Assembly: GCF_003001995.1 (NCBI RefSeq)
Contig: NZ_PVNB01000018.1
Location: 23,366-87,365, forward strand
Origin: Orenia metallireducens
Lineage (GTDB): Bacteria; Bacillota; Halanaerobiia; Halobacteroidales; Halobacteroidaceae
Direction: 5' to 3'
Length of the DNA stretch: 64,000 nt
Made by a program: the position numbers and the translations under genes. Positions within the stretch are counted from its first letter, which is position 1. Every line of letters begins with the position of its first letter. Of the stretch, positions 10,044-19,776 are shown one piece after another. The notes under the pieces are model-generated. The model searched no databases, had not been told where the DNA came from, and was given only the letters and a program-made list of their open reading frames with translations.

Positions 10044-10979
10044 ATGCCAACTTATGAACCAAAATTAATGGCTAAAGTAGCTGAACTATACTATAAATAT
10101 GATATGAGTCAACAGGAGATAGCCGATAGAATTAAGATTTCTAGAGTGAAGGTTTCAAGAGTCTTAACTGCAGCTAGAAAAGAGGGAATTATTGAAGTCA
10201 AGATAAATTATCCTAAAGATAATGCTACTAGGTTGGAGAGAAAGTTTGAGGAGAAATTTGCCTTGAAGGAAGCCAAGATTATCGTTAATCAAGATGCTTC
10301 AGAGGAAGTTTATTTTAATGAGGTGGCTAAGACTGCTGCTAAGCATTTAAGTGAGAAGGTAAGTGATGGCGATATCTTAGGTGTCTCGTGGGGAAGTACT
10401 TTACGGAGGGTAACTGATTATGTAGAACCCACTAATAAAGAGGTTGATATTGTGCAACTGATAGGTAATTTAGGCTCTAATGATGTAAGTGCCAATACTA
10501 TTATTCATAACCTTGCTAGAGCTTTTGGTGGTGAATATAATATTTTGCCAGCACCTGCCATTGTTGATAATAAGGCAATTAGAGATGCTATTATCTCTGA
10601 TAGAAAGATAAAAGAGGTCTTTGAGATGATGAATCAAATAACAGTAGCAATGCTTGGAATTGGAGGGTTAAAACCAGTATCGACTTTCATTAAATCAGGT
10701 TATTTGCTAGAAGAGGATATGAAATTGCTCAATCAAGCTGGAGCAATAGGTGATGTCTGTGCTCGATTCTTTGATATCAATGGAGAGAGGTGTAATGCTA
10801 CCTTTGATGATAGAGTAATAGGAGTGGGTTTTAAGCAGCTTAAAGAGATTCCTTATGTAATGGGAGTGGTGTCTGGTGCTCACAAAGCAGAAGCTATCTT
10901 AGGTGTGCTAAGAAGTGGGGCAATAGATGTATTGATAACCGATGAGATTACTGCTTTAGCTGTGTTGGAGTTGCTATAA
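10044..10979 (+). CDS. SorC/DeoR-family sugar-binding transcriptional regulator
   Basis: 311 residues. The N-terminal helix-turn-helix reads YDMSQQEIADRIKISRVKVSRVL (about residues 18-40). The C-terminal effector domain is the SorC sugar-phosphate-binding fold, with VSWGSTLRRVTDYV and LIGNLGSNDVSAN. SorC proteins (LsrR, DeoR of Bacillus, CggR) are tetrameric repressors released by phosphorylated sugars. It lies directly after gldA. Its likely targets are the two matching operators at 3893 and 8727, and its inducer may be a phosphorylated pathway intermediate. No copy of the operator is visible before this gene itself. Confidence 0.85.
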   Translation: MPTYEPKLMAKVAELYYKYDMSQQEIADRIKISRVKVSRVLTAARKEGIIEVKINYPKDNATRLERKFEEKFALKEAKIIVNQDASEEVYFNEVAKTAAKHLSEKVSDGDILGVSWGSTLRRVTDYVEPTNKEVDIVQLIGNLGSNDVSANTIIHNLARAFGGEYNILPAPAIVDNKAIRDAIISDRKIKEVFEMMNQITVAMLGIGGLKPVSTFIKSGYLLEEDMKLLNQAGAIGDVCARFFDINGERCNATFDDRVIGVGFKQLKEIPYVMGVVSGAHKAEAILGVLRSGAIDVLITDEITALAVLELL

Positions 10980-10980
10980 A

Positions 10981-11060
10981 TTCTCAGGCTGAGTTTAAGG
11001 TTAAGATTGAGTAAAACTGACTTGAATTTAATCTTATACTCATACTTAACTTCAGATAAT
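10981..11060. repeat. Word-repeat module, family R5 (GAGTTTAAGGTTAAGA / CTTATACTCATACTTAAC)
   Basis: Purine-rich words (CTGAGTTTAAGGTTAAGATTGAG) face pyrimidine-rich partners (TTTAATCTTATACTCATACTTAAC) as a loose inverted repeat. Related modules lie at 24481-24575, 34459-34512 and 37013-37060, with a fragment near 3825-3845. Confidence 0.5.
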
Positions 11061-11121
11061 TCAGGTAGAGGAATTTTAATAAAGTAAGTGATGAGTATAT
11101 TATTTTGAAAGGAGGCAAGCT

Positions 11122-11829
11122 GTGATTAGAAGAAGATTAGTGTTGATAGTCTGTTTATTATCTATATTGATTTTAAGTGGCTGTGAAGAGATTTTAGATG
11201 ACCAAAAATTTGTTGGAAAGAAGCTGGGAGTAGTTATAGAGATTGAAAATAAAGAAGATTTACATTTTGGAGCACGAAGAAATGATAATTTACATAATGA
11301 GATGGATATTAGAGATATTTATCTTGATAAAGAAGAAGTTATTATATTAAATAATGAATTAATCGAATACATAAAGAGTCATACGCCAATGGAAACAGTA
11401 AAAGTAAGCAAGGATTTATTAGAAGCTAATAAAGTTGCTAATAAAATTTCAAACTTTGATTATTTATTACATATTAATATATCAGATATAAAGTTTTATT
11501 ATGAAAGTCAACTAACTGAGCAAATAAGTCATTCAGATACTGATTCCCTCACTGTATCAACTGATTTTGAGGATGAAGAAGGTAATGAGATAGAGTATTC
11601 TTATCGGAATAATCTTTTTTATGAATTAATTGATAGTGCAACAGGTGAAGTAATCATATCTGGAGTAAAAAGTGGACATTATAAAAATGAATATCTTTTG
11701 ACAGACAGCGATTTTGACCTTGAAGGTTTTGAATATGAGCTAGATTATTCTGATTTTAAAGATTTTAGAGTTAAAGATATTAAATATAGTATTATTGATT
11801 CTTTGTTAAAAACAGATTTATATAAATAA
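11122..11829 (+). CDS. Lipoprotein of unknown function
   Basis: 235 residues, GTG start after AAAGGAGGCAAGCT. The signal peptide RRRLVLIVCLLSILILSGC ends in the lipobox LSGC, so the mature protein begins at Cys21 with a lipid anchor. The remainder is acidic and rich in Asp, Glu, Asn and Tyr, with no cysteine and no recognised motif. Its own promoter region and a terminator suggest a single-gene unit. Confidence 0.7.
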   Translation: MIRRRLVLIVCLLSILILSGCEEILDDQKFVGKKLGVVIEIENKEDLHFGARRNDNLHNEMDIRDIYLDKEEVIILNNELIEYIKSHTPMETVKVSKDLLEANKVANKISNFDYLLHINISDIKFYYESQLTEQISHSDTDSLTVSTDFEDEEGNEIEYSYRNNLFYELIDSATGEVIISGVKSGHYKNEYLLTDSDFDLEGFEYELDYSDFKDFRVKDIKYSIIDSLLKTDLYK

Positions 11830-11880
11830 AGTCAAAGGGTGTCATTTAAGTATATTCAAAATAAATAGGATAAAACTAAG

Positions 11881-11917
11881 AAGACTACTAAAGTTATATC
11901 TATTGGTAGTCTTTTTA
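11881..11917 (+). terminator. Terminator after the lipoprotein gene
   Basis: AAGACTAC (11881-11888) and GTAGTCTT (11906-11913) form the stem base, followed by TTTTATAA. Confidence 0.7.
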
Positions 11918-11941
11918 TAATACAAGTAATGTTAGTTAATG

Positions 11942-12095
11942 GATATATTGCGACAGCTTAGCTACTAGCTTCTGGCCTCTCCTACGGGTTTGAAAATCAT
12001 AAACCCTCCGTGATAAATCTGCTATTAGCTAAGAACTTATAAAGCTAGAGGCTAGTAGCCAGTAGCTAGTGGCTATTAAAAAGTGTCGCTTTTTC
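11942..12095. mobile_element. Short MITE-like element, copy D, carrying TAGCTACTAGC words
   Basis: It begins GATATATTGCGACA and ends AAAAGTGTCGC, the same ends as copy A, but is only about 150 bases. The interior is a different inverted repeat: AGCTTAGCTACTAGCTTCTGG facing CTAGAGGCTAGTAGCCAGTAG, plus AAACCCTCCGTG. This looks like one set of ends around a different cargo. It lies just before the DUF445 gene. Confidence 0.5.
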
Positions 12096-12148
12096 TTTCT
12101 AAAATGACAGTTATTATATCAGTATATTTAGTTGAAAGGAGGTAAATT

Positions 12149-15100
12149 ATGAATTACTTAGCTATGATTTTTAAGTTATTAGGTGGAGGTGTAACAGGAT
12201 ATATTACCAATGATCTTGCAATCAAGATGTTATTTAGGAAGTATGGACCCTTTGGTGGGGTGATTTTGGAGACCAAGGATGAGTTCATTGAGAATATAAG
12301 CCAGTTGGTAGAACGGGATATCATCAATTATCAGACCATTGAGCAGGAGCTATCTAAGAAGGAGTTTAAGCAAGCTTTTCAAGCTACAGTCTCTGATCTC
12401 TTAGAAAGATATTTATACCAGAATACTGAGAATATACAGTGGTCAAAGATACCTAAATTAGATGAATCATTGGAAAATATCAGCAACTTTTATGATCAGA
12501 AGAGGTCAGGCTTCATAACGGAGTTTTTAGATATTTTGGCTGAGAATATCTTAGTAGAGGAGTTACTAAGTGTTGAGCAACTAGAGCAGTTGCTCAACTT
12601 AAGCTTTGATCTTTTTACTAATACTCTAGCTGAAAGTAAAGTAGTTGATAATTTGCTTGATGATATCTACAATACTAACTCTACAGAAGAGTTAGTAGAG
12701 TTTATTCCAGCAACTATTTTCAAGACCCTTGCCATTAATTTAGAGGATAGTACTAGAGGCTTTCATGTTAGGCTTAAAGATAAATTTGAAGCTAGTATCG
12801 ATGAGAATATAGAAAAATTATATTCAGAGTTGAGTATCTCTGATATCTTGGCTGAGATAGAGGAGAAGGTTAAAGCTAAGTCTCTGGCTGAAATCTTAGG
12901 AGAGAAGCAAGTAGATGATATAAGTAATCAACTTCTCTTAAGGGTAATTGAATTCTTCAAATCAGCAGAAGGTAAGAGGTTAATCTATAATTTTCTAGAA
13001 GGAGCTCTAGAATTATTAAAGCAGATTGATCTTCCTATCTTGAGCCTGTTAAGTGAAGATATTAAAGAAAACTTAGAGAAGTTTATGTACAAGCAGTTAC
13101 CCTATTTGGTGGAAGAAGGTGTAAGGTGGATTAGGGCGAATCAACAGGAGATTGAAGAGTTGATTGAAGAGAGTATTGATGAGGTTTTGGAGAAGGGGTC
13201 AGGGGTTAAGAATTGGATTAAAGGTCAGATAAAAGAAAGTTTAGGTAATATCGCTAGAAGGTTTCAGCTGATTGATAAGCTATTATTGTCTTTAGAGGAT
13301 GATTCTGATATTAAGACTCTAAGCCGAGAATTGAGCCATCAGATCATAAATTATATCAAGGATAATAGTATCAAGGATATTATTGATTATCTAGAGAGTA
13401 GGGATTTAATCAGGATACAGAACCTTGTCAAGTTGATTGACAGGAATATCGATAGATATTTAGATGGGATTGATTTGAGTGGCTTTGATAGGTTATTTGA
13501 GATTAGCTTAGGTGAGATTATAAATATAAATCTGGCTCAATACTTTGATGATAATATTAAAGACAATTTAATTGAGAAATTTAAAGAAGATTTTCTCTTT
13601 ACACCTCAATTAACAGAGATATTGCAAAGAGAGTTATTTCAGCAGATAATCAAGGTTGCTCAATTAAAGTTAGCAGAGCTTATTGATGAAGAGAGCTTGG
13701 AAGCTAGCTTACCTTTAATTAAAGGTAAAATCATAGGTTATTTACGAGAGAATCATGAGATTATTATAACTAAAGTGAGAGAAGAAGTTGAAGCATTTGT
13801 TAAGGGGAAGAGTTTCTCTGAGCTATTTACAGATAAATTGAAGGAGGAGTTAGTTAATAATCTTGGAGACAAATCTAGTAACTATTTAAAAGAATCTCTT
13901 TCAGGCTTACAAGAGCAGAGAATAACTGAACTATATGATAGATTAAATCAGCAGGAGGATGTAGTGCAAAGGATAACTGCTTTGATATTGGAGTTAGTAA
14001 ATAAGAATCTACCTCTTATGCTAGAAGGGAAGGTCAAAGGTGCAGTAGCCGATAATTTGTATAAATTAGAAGATAAGCAGGTACAAGATGTAGTTGAGGG
14101 CTTTATGGGCAAAGAGTTGAAGCCGATTACTCAACTAGGGGCATTGTTGGGGATCATAGCAGCATTAATTTTATATTTAATTCAGGGGAGTATCAATCTA
14201 TCACAGTTAGGCTGGCTTAATTTTATCTTATCTACCTTTACATATGGTTTTGTCGGTTATTTTACCAATGTACTTGCTCTTAGAATGATCTTCCGTCCTT
14301 ATAGTGAGAAGAAATTATTAGGGCAGAGAGTTCCTTTTACTCCAGGAGTAGTTGCTAAGAATAAACCTAGGTTTGCTGATTCTATGGGTAAATTTGTAGA
14401 TGAACAGTTATTGAATGGGGAATCAATCAATAAGTTATTTAAAGATAATAGAGTGAAGATAGAAGATGATTTGAAAAGCCTGTTTGCTAAAGATAATTAT
14501 CTGATTCTTAATAAATTGTTAGTCAAGAACAGGGGCTTGATATCGGAAAAAGTTTTTATATCTTTGTTAAACGTACTCAAATTTAATGGCGATGATTTAG
14601 TTAATAAATTATTGAATCAATTAAAAGAGATAGATATATTAGAGGTTGATCTTTCATTATTAGAAGCTAAACTAGCTTCAAAGCTAGAAACAATATTACT
14701 AGAGTCAGAAGATATTTTAACAGAAAGACTATTTCAATTTATAAATAACAAGAATTCTCTAAAGGAATTCCTACCAGAGTCTTTAAAAGTGAGAATAATA
14801 GAGCTGTTAAAGGAAGTAGTAGATAATGAGCTAACAGAATTAGTAGCTTTAATAGATAATCCTGATAAAATTCAGCAGCTATTGACAGAATACTCACCAA
14901 AATTTGATGAATTAATTGAAGAGAAGCTGATGGAGTTAATCCCTTCTTCCCATCAGAAAGCATTGAAGGATTTTATAGTTGAGTATTCTCTTGAAAAGTT
15001 TAAGTCAACTGAAATCCGTCAGCAATCAGCCTCTTTAATTGAAAATAATATCTTTAAAAAAATAAATCCTGAGGATAGGATAAAAGATTTATTCAATGGT

Positions 15101-16312
15101 AAGTTAATGAATCCATTATATGATAATATGGACTTTATAATCAATAATTTCTTCAATAAAGGGATTCGTTATCTACAGTATCAGAAGAGATTTATCAAAG
15201 ATATGGCTTTAGAGGTAGTTGAAGAGGAGTTTGCTAGAGAACAGATAAGTGGAATCGGTGGTTTAATTACAGGTTATTTTAAAAGAGGGGTATATAATCT
15301 AACAGATACAGCAGAGACTATCGAGAGTATTATCGATAATCTAATAGATGAAAAGCTACCTGAGTTTATAAAGCTGAAAGAACAGGAGATAGTCAAGCTA
15401 GTAAATAGATTTTTAGATAAAGTGGGAGATAGAAGGCTTAAGGAGATTGGGATTGATTTAGATAGTGCTGCCTTAATGAGTTTGGTGGACAAGCTCTTAG
15501 CTAATGAAAATTTGGTCAATAGCTTATCGGTTTTAGTAGCTAGAGTAGTTGACTCAATTTTAGAATTAAAGTTAAAATCAGTCTCAAGGATAATGGCTAT
15601 CGATGATATTTCGGATATGCTAGAGTTTTTTACAGATGAGATTGATGTATTTAGCAACTCTTTGAGTAGTAATCTTAGGAATAAAGAAGGGGTAATTAAA
15701 GAAAATTTATTAGTTTTGTTCAGTGAGATATTGGATAGACTGATTTTATCATTACCACTTAATCAGCTTGCTGTTAATATCAGTAGAGGTGAGTTGAAGA
15801 AAGTAGTCAATAAAATTATTGAGACTATCCATAGTACTCCTACTTTTGAAGAAAATTTGAGTATCTTTATGAAGGATATAATTGCTAAATTAGCAGAGAA
15901 GAATATCGATAAAATTCTAAATTTTGATTATTTAGCTGCTGATATTAAGAAGCTTCTAGCTAGAATGATAGATGATGGAGAACTAAGATATCAACTATTA
16001 ATCTTTATCAAGAAAGTTATAGAGGAGATATTAGCAGAGTTAAATAGCATGCTTGAATCAGATACTAAGGGATTCTGCTTTGAGATTATCTTAGCTAGTA
16101 GCTTAGATTCATTAGAGAGCCATTTTTTAGAGTTGCTAACTGCTTTAAATATCAAAGAGGTAACGGAATTAGAAGTCAATCAGATGAGCTCTCAGGATAT
16201 CGAGGATCTCTTCAACTCCTTTGCAGGAAGATACTTTAGAAGATTAGAGGCTTATGGGTGGATGGGAAGTGTAGTTGGGGTATTTACAGAACTGCTTTCT
16301 ATTATATTGTAA
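12149..16312 (+). CDS. Giant DUF445-family membrane protein with two tandem units
   Basis: 1387 residues; DUF445 proteins such as Bacillus YheB are usually about 400. The N-terminus has a membrane segment and the family motif GGGVTGYITNDLAIKMLFRKYGP. A second copy, FVGYFTNVLALRMIFRPY, starts near residue 700. It follows a strongly hydrophobic stretch (ITQLGALLGIIAALILYLIQG) that looks like the usual C-terminal anchor of the first unit. The protein ends with another hydrophobic anchor (GWMGSVVGVFTELLSIIL). Between anchors it is almost entirely charged helix rich in Leu, Ile, Glu and Lys. The architecture therefore is anchor-rod-anchor-rod-anchor. The role is unknown; a membrane-to-membrane or spore-layer tether is speculation. 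No frameshift was seen. Confidence 0.8.
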   Translation: MNYLAMIFKLLGGGVTGYITNDLAIKMLFRKYGPFGGVILETKDEFIENISQLVERDIINYQTIEQELSKKEFKQAFQATVSDLLERYLYQNTENIQWSKIPKLDESLENISNFYDQKRSGFITEFLDILAENILVEELLSVEQLEQLLNLSFDLFTNTLAESKVVDNLLDDIYNTNSTEELVEFIPATIFKTLAINLEDSTRGFHVRLKDKFEASIDENIEKLYSELSISDILAEIEEKVKAKSLAEILGEKQVDDISNQLLLRVIEFFKSAEGKRLIYNFLEGALELLKQIDLPILSLLSEDIKENLEKFMYKQLPYLVEEGVRWIRANQQEIEELIEESIDEVLEKGSGVKNWIKGQIKESLGNIARRFQLIDKLLLSLEDDSDIKTLSRELSHQIINYIKDNSIKDIIDYLESRDLIRIQNLVKLIDRNIDRYLDGIDLSGFDRLFEISLGEIININLAQYFDDNIKDNLIEKFKEDFLFTPQLTEILQRELFQQIIKVAQLKLAELIDEESLEASLPLIKGKIIGYLRENHEIIITKVREEVEAFVKGKSFSELFTDKLKEELVNNLGDKSSNYLKESLSGLQEQRITELYDRLNQQEDVVQRITALILELVNKNLPLMLEGKVKGAVADNLYKLEDKQVQDVVEGFMGKELKPITQLGALLGIIAALILYLIQGSINLSQLGWLNFILSTFTYGFVGYFTNVLALRMIFRPYSEKKLLGQRVPFTPGVVAKNKPRFADSMGKFVDEQLLNGESINKLFKDNRVKIEDDLKSLFAKDNYLILNKLLVKNRGLISEKVFISLLNVLKFNGDDLVNKLLNQLKEIDILEVDLSLLEAKLASKLETILLESEDILTERLFQFINNKNSLKEFLPESLKVRIIELLKEVVDNELTELVALIDNPDKIQQLLTEYSPKFDELIEEKLMELIPSSHQKALKDFIVEYSLEKFKSTEIRQQSASLIENNIFKKINPEDRIKDLFNGKLMNPLYDNMDFIINNFFNKGIRYLQYQKRFIKDMALEVVEEEFAREQISGIGGLITGYFKRGVYNLTDTAETIESIIDNLIDEKLPEFIKLKEQEIVKLVNRFLDKVGDRRLKEIGIDLDSAALMSLVDKLLANENLVNSLSVLVARVVDSILELKLKSVSRIMAIDDISDMLEFFTDEIDVFSNSLSSNLRNKEGVIKENLLVLFSEILDRLILSLPLNQLAVNISRGELKKVVNKIIETIHSTPTFEENLSIFMKDIIAKLAEKNIDKILNFDYLAADIKKLLARMIDDGELRYQLLIFIKKVIEEILAELNSMLESDTKGFCFEIILASSLDSLESHFLELLTALNIKEVTELEVNQMSSQDIEDLFNSFAGRYFRRLEAYGWMGSVVGVFTELLSIIL

Positions 16313-16599
16313 AAATTTACATTAAATTATTCATCTTATTATTATAAATCTCAATAAAGAAAAATCTCATTTAACCTTTTACTATGGTTATAATCTATGT
16401 TATAATTATCTCCGTGTCTATAAGCCTTGGGATGTGTTTCTTAATAAGCAGTGTAGTAAATTTTAGATAGTTAAAATTATAAGGTTATATATAAGGCGGT
16501 TTTTGTTTTAAGCTAACATCTTTATAAGAGACTATATAAAAGAAGTTTATATAAGAAGTTTATATAAGTTTATAAGAATATAAGGAGGAGATGTTTTTT

Positions 16600-18165
16600 A
16601 TGGTAAAAAGGATGAAAGAGAGCTTTAACCGACAGATAGTTAAAGATGATGTTCTATCTGGATTGACAGTAGCTTTAGCGTTGATTCCAGAATCAGTGGC
16701 GTTTGCTTTTGTAGCAGGGGTGAGCCCAATTATCAGTCTGCAAACCGCTGTTATTATTGGTCTAATAGCAGCTACTTTTACAGGAAGACCTGGAATGATT
16801 AGTTCGTCTACAGCTGCACTTTCAGTTGTATTTGCTTCATTAATCTCTCAGCATGGCTTGGAGTATCTCTTTGCTACAGTAGTTCTAATGGGGATTATTC
16901 AGGTATTAATAGGGGTATTTAAGTTGGGTAAATATGCCAGAATGATACCTTATCCAGTAATGCTTGGTTTTCTTAATGGGTTATCGATAGTGATGTTTTT
17001 GGCTCAGTGGGAGCAGTTTAAAGTAAAAAAGACAATAATGGTAGATGGTGTTGAAATGATACATAAGGTTTGGTTACCTGCATCAGATATGACAATAATG
17101 TTTTTATTTGTAGTCTTTACTATGGCAATTATTCATTTTGTTCCTAAATTGACTAAAGCAGTTCCAGCAAGTTTAGTGGCTATTGTAATAATGACAGTTA
17201 TTGCAGTTCTTTTGGATAAAAATGGCTATCATCTAAGAAATGTACAAGACTTTGCTGGAATGGAGTTAAAAGGTGGCTTACCTAAGTTTCATATACCCCA
17301 AGTTAAAATAAATTTGGATATGTTAAAAATTATCTTTCCCTATGCGATAATTGGGGGACTTGCAGGATTGACAGAGGCAGTACTTACCCTTAGAGTAATT
17401 GATGAGATGACTGATACTAGAGGGCATACTAATAAAGAATGTATTGCACAGGGTCTAGCTAATACTGTTAATGGATTTTTTGGTGGAATGGGCGGAGATG
17501 CTATGATAGGTCAGTCTATTATTAACATTAAATCTGGTGGTAGAACAAGATTGTCAGGATTGGTAGCAGCATCAGGGCTAATGATGTTCATCATGTTTGG
17601 CTCAGGTTTTGTAAATGTTATTCCACTGGCAAGTTTAGTAGGGGTTATGTTTATGGTTGTAGTAGGAACCTTTAAGTGGGAAAGCTTAAAGTATGGTAAG
17701 AAGATACCTAAAGAAGATATTGTAGTGGTAGTAGCAGTTACTTTAATTACAGTATTGGTAGATTTAGCTACAGCTGTAATTATAGGGGTAATCCTATCAG
17801 CATTGATCTTTGCTTGGCAGAAAGGAAAAGCAATTCAGGTAAATAAAAGAAATAGTCACTGTGGTTCTAAAGTTTATGAGGTAGATGGACCATTATTCTT
17901 TGGCTCTGTATTAGAGTTTAGAGATTTATTCGATATTAAGGGTGATCCTGAGAATATTATCATCGACTTTAAAAACTCTAAAGTAATGGATCACTCAGCT
18001 ATCGAAGCTATTAACTCTATAACAGAAAAATACTTCAATGCAGGTAAGAAAATTATTTTGCGGCATCTTAGTAAAGACTGTCAAATGCTTTTAAAGAATG
18101 CCGAGAGTATTATCCAAGTTAATATAGAGGATCCTAATTATCATGTGGCTGATGATCTATTATAA
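16600..18165 (+). CDS. SulP-family anion permease with STAS domain
   Basis: About 521 residues. The ATG at 16600 lies 11 bases after GGAGG; the in-frame ATG at 16591 is only 2 bases from it. The family entry VALALIPESVAFAFVAGVSP is near the N-terminus, followed by ten or more hydrophobic segments. GLAGLTEAVLTLRVIDEMTDTRGHTNKECIAQGLAN is the conserved carrier loop. The last 95 residues (GPLFFGSVLEFRDLF, IIDFKNSKVMDHSAIEAI) form the cytoplasmic STAS regulatory domain. Substrates in the family are sulfate, bicarbonate, chloride or dicarboxylates; none can be chosen here. It stands alone and ends at a perfect terminator. Confidence 0.88.
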   Translation: MVKRMKESFNRQIVKDDVLSGLTVALALIPESVAFAFVAGVSPIISLQTAVIIGLIAATFTGRPGMISSSTAALSVVFASLISQHGLEYLFATVVLMGIIQVLIGVFKLGKYARMIPYPVMLGFLNGLSIVMFLAQWEQFKVKKTIMVDGVEMIHKVWLPASDMTIMFLFVVFTMAIIHFVPKLTKAVPASLVAIVIMTVIAVLLDKNGYHLRNVQDFAGMELKGGLPKFHIPQVKINLDMLKIIFPYAIIGGLAGLTEAVLTLRVIDEMTDTRGHTNKECIAQGLANTVNGFFGGMGGDAMIGQSIINIKSGGRTRLSGLVAASGLMMFIMFGSGFVNVIPLASLVGVMFMVVVGTFKWESLKYGKKIPKEDIVVVVAVTLITVLVDLATAVIIGVILSALIFAWQKGKAIQVNKRNSHCGSKVYEVDGPLFFGSVLEFRDLFDIKGDPENIIIDFKNSKVMDHSAIEAINSITEKYFNAGKKIILRHLSKDCQMLLKNAESIIQVNIEDPNYHVADDLL

Positions 18166-18202
18166 GATTAATAAAGAATGATATGATTACTATTAACACC
18201 TA

Positions 18203-18242
18203 AAATAATCCCCTACTTCTAATTAGAAGTAGGGGATTATTT
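18203..18242. terminator. Bidirectional terminator, perfect 18-bp stem
   Basis: The arms around ATCCCCTACTTCT and AGAAGTAGGGGAT are perfect over 18 bases with an AATT loop, flanked by AAA and TTT. It serves the convergent permease and NTF2-like genes. Confidence 0.92.
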
Positions 18243-18683
18243 CTAAATAGTAATCATATTTTCAAACTCTGAAATATACCAATTACCATTGAGTTTATCT
18301 AACTCTAAGGTAGCCTTAGCATTACCATAGCTATTGACTTGCCCACTTTCTTTCTCTCTTACTTCAATTAAGATATCAGCAGTAAAGATATACTTCTCGC
18401 CTTTTTTAAAAATCTCTTCATTATTAGTTTGGAACTTTAGGTAATCTCTTCTTGTAAATAGGTCTCTACAATAATCAATAAACTCTTCTTTACTAAATTC
18501 ATTAACCTTTTCACTGATTATATCATTATCCTTAATAATTATTTCTATCTCCATAAATCTGTCAGGGGCTATAGTTCTTTCTAATTCCTTATAATCGGCA
18601 AATACCCAAGAATCAAAAAAATCTCTTACTCTCTCTTTAATTTTATGTTTCTCAGTTAGATTCAAGCATTGAGTCTCTTCCAT
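18243..18683 (-). CDS. NTF2/SnoaL-like small protein
   Basis: 146 residues on the minus strand. Pattern and length suggest an NTF2-like cone fold: an N-terminal helix containing FFDSWVFADYKELERTIAPD, then alternating strands, and ending NGNWYISEFENMITI. No catalytic residues are evident. It is isolated, shares a terminator with the convergent permease, and its function is unknown. Confidence 0.65.
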   Translation of the reverse strand: MEETQCLNLTEKHKIKERVRDFFDSWVFADYKELERTIAPDRFMEIEIIIKDNDIISEKVNEFSKEEFIDYCRDLFTRRDYLKFQTNNEEIFKKGEKYIFTADILIEVREKESGQVNSYGNAKATLELDKLNGNWYISEFENMITI

Positions 18684-18773
18684 AATACCACCCCTTTGCC
18701 AAATTAGTATATATTATTAATTGAACAAAGTTTTATAAAATCCTTTCTATTTTTGCATTATAGATAGTAAAAT

Positions 18774-18848
18774 AGTAATGAGTTATGAGTAACTAGTGAC
18801 GAGAAAAGAATTTTACACTGGTTATTCATCACCTGTCACCCGTCACTA
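18774..18848. repeat. Word-repeat module, family R1 (GAGTAACTAGTGACGAG / CACCTGTCACCCGTCACT)
   Basis: Words of the type TAATGAGTTATGAGTAACTAGTGACGAG are followed after a short spacer by GTTATTCATCACCTGTCACCCGTCACT, giving an imperfect hairpin. A close relative is at 22346-22420. Fragments occur at 3657-3672, 24364-24383 and 45662-45690. Confidence 0.65.
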
Positions 18849-18923
18849 AATTAAAGTTGGATGATCAGAGTGTTTTTATGTTATAATTGTTAATATATTA
18901 GAGAATAGGGAGTGAGTAGTAGA

Positions 18924-19775
18924 ATGAGTCAAACTAAGATTTTAGATGGTCGCAAAGTAGCTAAAGAGTTAGAAGCCGAGATTGGTCAAGTAGTAGAGAA
19001 CCTAACTAAGCAAGGTATCACTCCAGGACTAACGGTTATTTTGGTAGGTGATAACCCAGCTTCAGAGATTTATGTATCTTATAAAGAGAAGGCATGTAAG
19101 AGGGTTGGAATCAACTCTAATCTAATTAAATTACCTGCTGAAATCAATGAAGAAGAGTTGTTAGGAGAGGTAGAGAGATTAAATCAAGATGATAGTGTAG
19201 ATGGTATCTTGGTACAATTACCATTACCAGAGCACATAGATGAAGAGAAAGTAATCAATACTATCAGAGCAGATAAGGATGTTGATGGTTTCCATCCAAT
19301 CAATATAGGTAAGCTGATGATTAATGGTAGTGGACTTCATTCATGTACACCAAGGGGAATTATGGAGATATTACATAGATATGAGATTGAAGTAGAGGGT
19401 AAGAATGCAGTTATAATTGGCAGGAGCAATATTGTAGGTAAACCAATGGCTCAGATGCTTCTACAGGAGAACGCTACTGTGACTATCTGCCATAGTAGAA
19501 CCAAAGATTTAAAGGAGCATACGCTAAAGGCAGATATTTTGGTAGCAGCAGTAGGTAGAGCTGAATTTGTAACTGCTGATATGGTCAAAAAAGGAGCAGT
19601 TATAATAGATGTAGGAATTAATCGAACTGAAAATGGACTACTAGGAGATGTTGAATTTAAAGGTGTCAAAGAAAAGGCAGCTGCTATTACTCCAGTACCA
19701 GGTGGAGTAGGTCCGATGACTATTGCTACTCTACTTAAGAATACTTTAAAGGCATGTCAGGAAAGAAGGGGATAA
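18924..19775 (+). CDS. folD: Methylenetetrahydrofolate dehydrogenase/methenyltetrahydrofolate cyclohydrolase FolD
   Basis: 283 residues from the ATG at 18924, which follows GGGAG at suitable distance; an in-frame GTG at 18912 overlaps that site. The bifunctional NADP-dependent enzyme interconverts methylene-, methenyl- and formyl-tetrahydrofolate. Catalytic YVSYKEKACKRVGI carries the conserved Tyr and Lys. DGILVQLPLPEHIDEEKV and PVPGGVGPMTIATLL are signature stretches. It heads the conserved folD-xseA block, with one base between the two genes. Confidence 0.95.
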   Translation: MSQTKILDGRKVAKELEAEIGQVVENLTKQGITPGLTVILVGDNPASEIYVSYKEKACKRVGINSNLIKLPAEINEEELLGEVERLNQDDSVDGILVQLPLPEHIDEEKVINTIRADKDVDGFHPINIGKLMINGSGLHSCTPRGIMEILHRYEIEVEGKNAVIIGRSNIVGKPMAQMLLQENATVTICHSRTKDLKEHTLKADILVAAVGRAEFVTADMVKKGAVIIDVGINRTENGLLGDVEFKGVKEKAAAITPVPGGVGPMTIATLLKNTLKACQERRG

Positions 19776-19776
19776 G

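Noticed and set aside
15274..15657. 127-residue Ser/Leu-rich minus-strand frame inside the DUF445 gene
   Set aside because: It is antisense to strongly biased Leu/Ile/Glu-rich codons, has no ribosome site, and lies fully within a well supported gene.
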